Assembly: GCA_963827905.1 (NCBI GenBank)
Contig: CAWHCB010000002.1
Span: 114,756 to 178,755 of the forward strand
Origin: JACXTP01 sp963827905
Lineage (GTDB): Archaea; Thermoplasmatota; Thermoplasmata; Methanomassiliicoccales; UBA472
Reading direction: 5' to 3'
DNA: 64,000 nucleotides
The translations under genes were made by a program, and so were the position numbers. Below are positions 58,714 to 64,000 of the stretch, one piece after another (position 1 is the first letter of the stretch; the number at the start of each line of letters is the position of its first letter). The notes beneath the pieces were generated by a model, which made no database searches, had not been told where the DNA came from, and saw nothing but the letters and a program-made list of their open reading frames with translations.

Positions 58714-59140
58714 AGTTTGACATCCTCCTTTGACGGGCAGGCATGCTCATTTGCTTCCATCATCGTTCCAGTCACAAAGAATCCGTTCAGTTCTTTCGAC
58801 ATTCTTCACATCTCTCCTTGAATCCTGACCTTGTGATCAGGGTCGCATTTTCGCTCGTCGGCTCAGGGCGAACCTCGCCCCCGAATGCCTCATTGCTAGA
58901 TGATGAGACATCCGACGGGACGTTTGCATAGACAATTAGATATTAATATTCTTGGAAATAAGACATATTGTACATCAATTTTAAAAATATTAGATGTATG
59001 AATCATGATTCCAATAATACGTCACAATAAAATGACCATCACAATATAAGCAAAGTGGAAGCTGGTGAATATCTGGCTTGACAAAAATACAACGATGCGA
59101 GGACAAACAAAAAATGTATGGATTTAGAAAATCGATTCTT
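58714..59140. other. Non-coding region upstream of amt, with palindrome
   Basis: 427 bases with no gene seen. The part from about 58925 to 59060 is AT-rich and holds likely promoter sequence for amt on the minus strand. A perfect 12-base palindrome GAATCATGATTC lies at 59000-59011. I see no GGAA-N6-TTCC site of the kind recognised by NrpR. Confidence 0.5.
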
Positions 59141-59606
59141 TTAGGAATAATAAAGGTTTATCGTGGAACGTTCTTCAATCGGTCCAGCGTCATCCTGAAC
59201 GCCGTGTTCCATCTCTTCGTCGGAATAACCCAGAACATCTGTCTTCTTCATGCCGATGTCTGTGACCAGCACCTGAAGGGTCGGTCTGATCCCTGCCTTC
59301 TCCACGATCTTCTTGGCACAGCTCATGGGGCAACCATCGATGATCAGGACTATCTTGGCCTCATTCGCCGCTTTTATCGCCATCGGTCCTCCCGCACCAA
59401 CTGCGGCGATGCAGGCCATCTTACCGATGCCCTCCTTGCTCATCCTTTTTGCCAGGTCGTTACTGAGCTGTCCCACGCTACAAGCCCCTGCGCAGGGGAA
59501 GATCATCAGTTCGCTGGCGGTACAGTTGCACTCAACATTCGGGTCCATCAGAGCACCGTCATTAGGACCTATCAGCAGGTATGTAATGATATCGTCATCA
59601 CTCATG
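59141..59606 (-). CDS. DGC-domain putative zinc-binding protein
   Basis: 154 residues. It matches the DGC family (COG4273-like): FPCAGACSVGQLSNDLAKRM, then CIAAVGAGG and the name motif IDGCPMSCAKKIVEKAG. About eight cysteines, several paired, suggest metal or cluster binding, but no function is established. Here it is divergent from the dihydrolipoamide dehydrogenase gene, with only 62 bases between starts, and probably shares its promoter region. Frame intact. Confidence 0.75.
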
Positions 59607-59668
59607 GCTTGGTCAGCGGTAACACTAAAATAAGGTGGGCACAGATTGCATCGGGACCAGGTGCGGAT

Positions 59669-61069
59669 ATGAAGGAATACGACATCATCGTAATCGGAAC
59701 AGGGGCTGGATTGACCATCGCGAGCAGGGCGCGAAACAAGGAGATGAAGGTGGCCTTGGTGGAGAATGGCCCAGTGGGGGGCACATGCCTGAACCGAGGT
59801 TGCATCCCTAGCAAGATATTGACCTACCCAGCCGAGGTCATCCGCACCATCGAGCATGGAAAGGCCGTCGGCATCAAGGCGAAGGTGGAGGAGGTCGATT
59901 TCGATCTGGTCCGCAAGAGAATGTGGGACCTCATTCTGCCTGACCGTGAAGGTATCGAGGAAGGGATCAAGGACGACCCAGATCTGCATTTCTACCGCAC
60001 CACGGGTTACTTCGTCGCTCCTTATACATTGCAGGTCAATGAAGATCAGATCAAAGCCCCCAGGATCGTTTTGGCATGCGGTACCAGAAGTCAGGTTCCG
60101 AATGTCAAAGGGCTCGAGGAGGCAGGTTATCTTCTGTCCGAGACCGTGTTCGACATCGAGAAGGTGCCAAAGAGCCTGGTCATCATGGGAGGCGGTTACA
60201 AAGCCTGTGAGTTTGGGCATTTCTTCTCCGCCTTCGGGACCAAGGTCACAGTGATCGGGAGGAACCCTCATCTATTGTCGAAGGAGGAGCCCGAGGTATC
60301 TGATCTGATGCTTGAAAAGGCCAGGGAGTACATGGATGTCCTGGTGGACACCGAGGTCCTCGAGGTGAGGAAAGGGGCGCAGGGCAAGACCCTGGTCGTG
60401 CGCGATCGCCCCACCCAAAAGGTCTCCGAGGTCACTGCGGATGAGATAATGGTGACCACCGGCGTGGTGAGCAACGCCGATACGCTCAACGCTACGGCAG
60501 CCGGGATCAACCTGGACAAGAACAATTACATCGTCATAGACCAGTTCATGCAGACGTCCCAACCCAACATCTTCGCTATGGGGGATGTGATCGGTCGGAC
60601 CATGTTCCGCCATACGGCCAACTATCATGTGGACGTGGTGTGGCGAAACCTGTTCAGCAAATCCAAGGTCGCATTGGACGAGCATGCGGTCCCTCACGCC
60701 GTCTTCGGTTACCCGGAGGTGGCGTCAGTGGGTATGACCGAGGCCGAGGTCAAGGCCAAGGCCATCAAGTACCTTGTGGGTCGAAGCGATTATTACGACT
60801 GCGCCAAGGGGTATGCCATGGCCGAGGAGGGCAGCTTCGTGAAGGTGATCGTACAAGCTGGGGACCTCAAGATCCTAGGTGCCAGCGCCATCGGTTCACA
60901 TGCCGCCATTCTCATCCAATCGGTCGTCTATCTGATGAACGCCGGAGATCAGAGCTTCATGCCCTTGGCCAGGAGCCAGACCATCCATCCAGCGCTATCG
61001 GAGGCGGTGGTCAACGCTTTTGGGAACCTGGTGGATCCAGAGCACCAGCACCATCATGGGAGTGATTGA
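59669..61069 (+). CDS. Dihydrolipoamide dehydrogenase-type flavoprotein
   Basis: 466 residues. It shows the FAD fold YDIIVIGTGAGLTIASRARN, the redox pair GGTCLNRGCIPSK, an NAD fold SLVIMGGGYKACEFGHFFSA, the FAD motif FAMGDVIGRT and the His-Glu pair IHPALSEAVVNAF. It ends in the His-rich HQHHHGSD. No E1 or E2 subunit of an oxoacid dehydrogenase is near, so it may reduce another disulfide or thiol, as in mercuric reductase-like proteins. ATG 59669. Frame intact; the 3' end overlaps the convergent PHP gene by 59 bases. Confidence 0.85.
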   Translation: MKEYDIIVIGTGAGLTIASRARNKEMKVALVENGPVGGTCLNRGCIPSKILTYPAEVIRTIEHGKAVGIKAKVEEVDFDLVRKRMWDLILPDREGIEEGIKDDPDLHFYRTTGYFVAPYTLQVNEDQIKAPRIVLACGTRSQVPNVKGLEEAGYLLSETVFDIEKVPKSLVIMGGGYKACEFGHFFSAFGTKVTVIGRNPHLLSKEEPEVSDLMLEKAREYMDVLVDTEVLEVRKGAQGKTLVVRDRPTQKVSEVTADEIMVTTGVVSNADTLNATAAGINLDKNNYIVIDQFMQTSQPNIFAMGDVIGRTMFRHTANYHVDVVWRNLFSKSKVALDEHAVPHAVFGYPEVASVGMTEAEVKAKAIKYLVGRSDYYDCAKGYAMAEEGSFVKVIVQAGDLKILGASAIGSHAAILIQSVVYLMNAGDQSFMPLARSQTIHPALSEAVVNAFGNLVDPEHQHHHGSD

Positions 61070-61989
61070 TCTCTGGTTTCATCACCAAACGGCGGCGGAA
61101 ACGGTTCATCTGGTCGCGGATCTCATGCTTCTTGCGCATGATCGCCTTGCTGGCGATACCGGCTAGGTACGGAATGGGAGGGGTTAGATAGATGGCCGAC
61201 CCGAAAAGTGCCATCATCTTCTGGTCGGTCCTCATGTGACTAATGGCATCGACCAACGGGTCTCCCTCCTCCCCCTCCATAACCCCGAGGATGGACCGGA
61301 GCATCAATTCGTCCGCCTTCAACACGATGCCAATGCTCCACTGCACCCCTAGATGCAGAGGCATGGTGCTTCCGTAGACGTCGGTGACCTTATTTCTGAG
61401 CGCCTTCCTGAAGTCCTCATCTCCCTCTCCTGGGAACAAGCGTGTAGGCGCATCCGATCTGGGAAAGGGAATGGGCGTCACTCCCCGCCACCCTGGCCCA
61501 CCGACCGGAACGGGAATGCTCCATGGCCCTATCGTTGGCCGGTCCATCTATATGGCCGCCATTGATCACCTCGATGCCATCCAGGTCGATGTCATCAACT
61601 AGAAGTCCTAAGGCCGGGACATGGTAACTGAAGGGATGAGGGGCCACCAGCATGCCGTCCTGCTGTCGCACCAGGTCGACGGTCTCCTCCACCGAAAGCC
61701 CCGGAGGGACGAGTTCGTTCAAGAACAGACCGATGATCTCCCCATCGGCCGTGCTGATCTCCTCTCCGACCACGACCTCGATGCAGTCATGTTCTTTTGC
61801 GAAGTTCTTAGCCTTCAAAGCACCAAGAATGCTGTTGTGGTCGGTGATGCAAACGATGTCCAAGTTCACCCGTTTCGCTATCTTGACCACATCATTGGGA
61901 TTTGAAACCGATTCAGGGAATCGGAGCATGCCATGCTCGGTGACACCCGAATATTTGGTGTGGACATGGACATCGGCATGGCCTAGCAT
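61011..61989 (-). CDS. PHP-domain metal-dependent phosphoesterase (one frameshift)
   Basis: About 325 residues. PHP motifs are HADVHVHTKYSG, CITDHNSILGAL, APHPFSYH and VAGSDAHSLSQIG, the usual set of metal ligands. An extra base near 61438 breaks the frame after IGCAYTL; corrected, it continues FPGEGDEDFRKALRNK. The C-terminal 100 residues include a hydrophobic stretch (ALFGSAIYLTPPIPYLAG) and a basic end. The substrate is unknown (nucleotide or histidinol-phosphate-type esters are possible). The natural stop may lie a little before 61011, given the overlap. Confidence 0.75.
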
Positions 61990-62174
61990 CGGATTATCAA
62001 CCCTCCGCCCCTATAATACGGTTTTCCCTACAAAGAGCGGCAATAGAGAACGACATACTTGGCGACGTCCTCGTGACCAAGTAGGGGCCAGCATCATGGA
62101 TGATAGGGATGGTCGTTGGATTTCCTACCGGTTCAAATGACGCCATCTTCGTGCATCCTAGGCATAGAACGGAG

Positions 62175-63352
62175 TCATCCCATGATAATCTTTTTCGCTA
62201 TTGATAATCCGAGCTCATGACATCTCTTCAGGTCCGCCTCAGTGGGGTTGAACCTGACCTCCAGGTCCTCGAATGGGAGCTCGAGGCCGGATCCGGTCAC
62301 CAACTCCCTCATGGCCTTCACCCCTCCTGCCGACCAGCCATATGCCCCGAAGCAGGCCCCGAAACGGCCTCTCGGCTTCAAGCCCTTCATGTAAACCACC
62401 ACGTCCGCCATGCTGGGGAACATGCCAAGGTTGAGCGTCGGGGTTCCCAACACGACCGCCTTGGCGTCCAGGATCTCCCGCATGATCACACTGCGTGGCG
62501 TCGCGCTGGCCTTACAGACGCGGACCGTCACTCCCCCGGCGGTGATGCCTTCGGCGATGGCCATCGCCATCTTCTCCGTGCTGCCCCACATGGTATCGAA
62601 AACCACCACCGCCTTCTGCTCCGTCTGGTGCTTGGACCATTTGTCATATAGCTTAAGGATGCCAGGAATGTCGCTCCTCCAGATGACACCATGGGCAGTG
62701 GCCAGCATCTTGATGTCCAGTCCCTTGACCTTCTCCAGGGCAGAGGCGTATGGTTGCCCGAAGGGCATGAGGATGTTAGCATAGTACTTGGCCGCCTCCT
62801 CGTAGAGCGCTCCTTGATCCACCTCGTCATCGAATCGTTTGGATGAGGCGAAATGCTGGCCGAAACCGTCCATACAGAAGAGGATGCCCAGTTCCTTGAG
62901 GTAGGTGAACATGGAGTCGGGCCAGTGCAGCATAGGGGTCTCGATGAACTTGAGACTGTACTTGCCCAAGACTGAGCTCCTGACCATCGTTCACCTTGGT
63001 GAGCTGCAACGGGCCATAGTTGAGGGGCAGATGCTCCATTCCCTTCCTGGACGCATAGATGGGAGCGTCCGTGAGCTCTTGAAGCATCGGTAGGCCAGAG
63101 GAATGGTCGTTCTCCGAGTGGTTCGAGATTATGACATCGATATCCTTTGGGTCGACGATGCTGCGCACGCGTCTCCATCATCTGGGAGAGGAATGGCGCT
63201 TTGACCGCGTCGATCAAAGCGATCTTGTCGTCCACGATCAAGTAAGCGTTGTAGCTTGAACCTCTGGGCGTGTCGTAACCATGGAAATTTCGACCGTTCC
63301 AATCGATTGCACCGACCCAATAGACATTATCTGCGATCCTTACAGCTTCCAC
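62175..63352 (-). CDS. fprA: FprA-type flavo-diiron protein, F420H2 oxidase (two frameshifts)
   Basis: About 391 residues. The metallo-beta-lactamase-like domain has the diiron ligands SNHSENDHSSGLPML and a later ATAHGVIWR. The C-terminal flavodoxin domain begins AVVVFDTMWGSTEKMAMAIA, with FMN-binding LGTPTLNLGMFPS. In methanogens such proteins reduce oxygen to water with F420H2, protecting the cell. Extra bases near 63168 and 62972 break the frame; corrected, the domains are complete. Start GTG 63352. Confidence 0.88.
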
Positions 63353-63448
63353 TCATCTCACCATCATGGCCATGGGAAGAGCTCGCTAATATCTCTTTCC
63401 TGCTCCAAGCATGTCGATATTATATCCTACCTCGCCATTATCGCCACG

Positions 63449-64000
63449 ATGGGCCTGGTCGATGCCATCGTTCAATGGGTTCTGGACATCATTCAATCCA
63501 TGGGGTACTTGGGGATTGTCTTCCTCATGTTCCTGGACGGCATCAGTTTCCCCATCCCCAGCGAAGTCATCATGGCATTTTCCGGTTGGCTCGCCTACGA
63601 TGGTGATTTTGATCTCATCCTCGTCATATTGGCAGGCACCCTAGGAAGCGTCCTCGGCGCGTTAGCGGCTTATGGCATCGGATATACCGGAGGAAGGGTG
63701 CTGGTGCAACGCTTTGGCCGATACGTTCTCATGGGCGATGACAGCCTTGACAAGGCGGAGGCATGGTTCAAGCATTATGGTGATTGGGCCATTTTCCTGA
63801 CCCGATTCGTTCCGCTGGTCCGCACCTTGATATCGTTCCCAGCCGGTATCGCGAAGTACGATCTGAAAAGGTTCATCCTCTACACGACACTGGGTTCCCT
63901 CATATGGAACGCGATTTTGGCATATCTAGGATATTTGCTCGGACCGGAATGGGAGAACATCATCGACTTCTTCGACCGTTATTCGATGGTGGCGTTGGCA
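63449..64000 (+). CDS. DedA-family membrane protein, 3' end outside window
   Basis: First 184 residues. The family pattern is clear: YLGIVFLMFLDGISFPIPSE near the N-terminus, then the VTT re-entrant region with GDWAIFLTRFVPLVRTLISF and PAGIAKYDLKRFILYTTLGS, followed by LIWNAILAYLGYLLGPEWE. DedA proteins support membrane integrity, possibly as lipid carriers. A TATA-like ATTATATCC at 63417-63425 lies close to ATG 63449, suggesting a leaderless message. It is divergent from fprA and reads off the right edge. Confidence 0.85.
   Translation, partial: MGLVDAIVQWVLDIIQSMGYLGIVFLMFLDGISFPIPSEVIMAFSGWLAYDGDFDLILVILAGTLGSVLGALAAYGIGYTGGRVLVQRFGRYVLMGDDSLDKAEAWFKHYGDWAIFLTRFVPLVRTLISFPAGIAKYDLKRFILYTTLGSLIWNAILAYLGYLLGPEWENIIDFFDRYSMVALA

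Noticed and set aside
58714..59140. NrpR operator before amt
   Set aside because: I looked for GGAA-N6-TTCC in the region and did not see it.
59141..60271. A 376-residue DGC protein starting at 60271
   Set aside because: The part above 59606 is the antisense of the flavoprotein gene; the DGC family part begins at ATG 59606.
757..63352. Programmed frameshifting or pyrrolysine read-through as the cause of broken genes
   Set aside because: In each case the protein continues in a different frame, so stop-codon read-through cannot explain it. The sites have no shared slippery motif and hit enzymes never known to be frameshifted.

Overview
The window is archaeal and most likely from a methanogen-related member of the Thermoplasmatota (Methanomassiliicoccales-like). 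It carries ribosomal protein L10e, RNase P subunit Rpp21, an archaeal-type ThrRS, Dph2, mevalonate kinase, geranylgeranyl reductase, a tetraether-lipid radical SAM enzyme, an F420H2-oxidase-type flavoprotein and the methanogenesis marker MtxX. Promoters look archaeal, with TATA boxes about 25 bases before the probable transcript starts, and the sequence is moderately GC-rich. The species assignment is inference.

Layout. 1-5.0 kb: partial tRNA, a small membrane protein and a large cell-surface protein (seven-bladed propeller plus 11 Fn3 domains). 5.1-10.5 kb: mevalonate kinase faces a lipid cassette (tes, ferredoxin, geranylgeranyl reductase), and a divergent TrmB-type regulator shares the tes promoter. 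10.5-16.8 kb: a very large exported lamin-tail protein, an MscS channel and a methyltransferase. 16.8-24.8 kb: housekeeping genes (serS, YhbY, Rpp21, L10e, dph2), then mtxX-queD-queC-queE for preQ0 (archaeosine precursor). 24.8-31.8 kb: a REC-PAS-histidine kinase divergent from the complete leuA-C-D-B operon. 31.8-38.5 kb: thrS, a membrane-anchored FKBP, a VTT-domain protein, a GT4 glycosyltransferase, and thiDN. 38.5-48.3 kb: arginine biosynthesis as two divergent operons (argGH and argCJBD), followed by an ACT-domain regulator, a second class III aminotransferase and a cupin. 48.4-54.9 kb: two tRNAs, an M42 peptidase, a cytosolic FKBP and a second giant surface protein made of 11 Ig-like repeats. 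55-64 kb: MFS transporter, AlkD-like protein, amt-glnK, a DGC-domain protein divergent from an orphan dihydrolipoamide dehydrogenase, a PHP protein, FprA, and a DedA protein cut by the window end.

Data quality dominates how this window must be read. About 20 genes, including single-copy essential ones such as serS, thrS and argG, change reading frame within conserved protein. I count roughly 40 events, and nearly all are explained by one extra base. They occur on both strands with no common motif, so I treat them as sequence errors, not pseudogenes, and give full-length gene spans. Several apparent fusions or odd C-termini (for example ArgD running into the ACT protein) are artefacts of this.

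The most interesting biology is the tes-ferredoxin-GGR cassette with its TrmB regulator and a dyad operator at 9715-9735. Next come the dyads in the kinase/leu and arg control regions, and the two large repeat surface proteins, one with a four-domain higher-order duplication.
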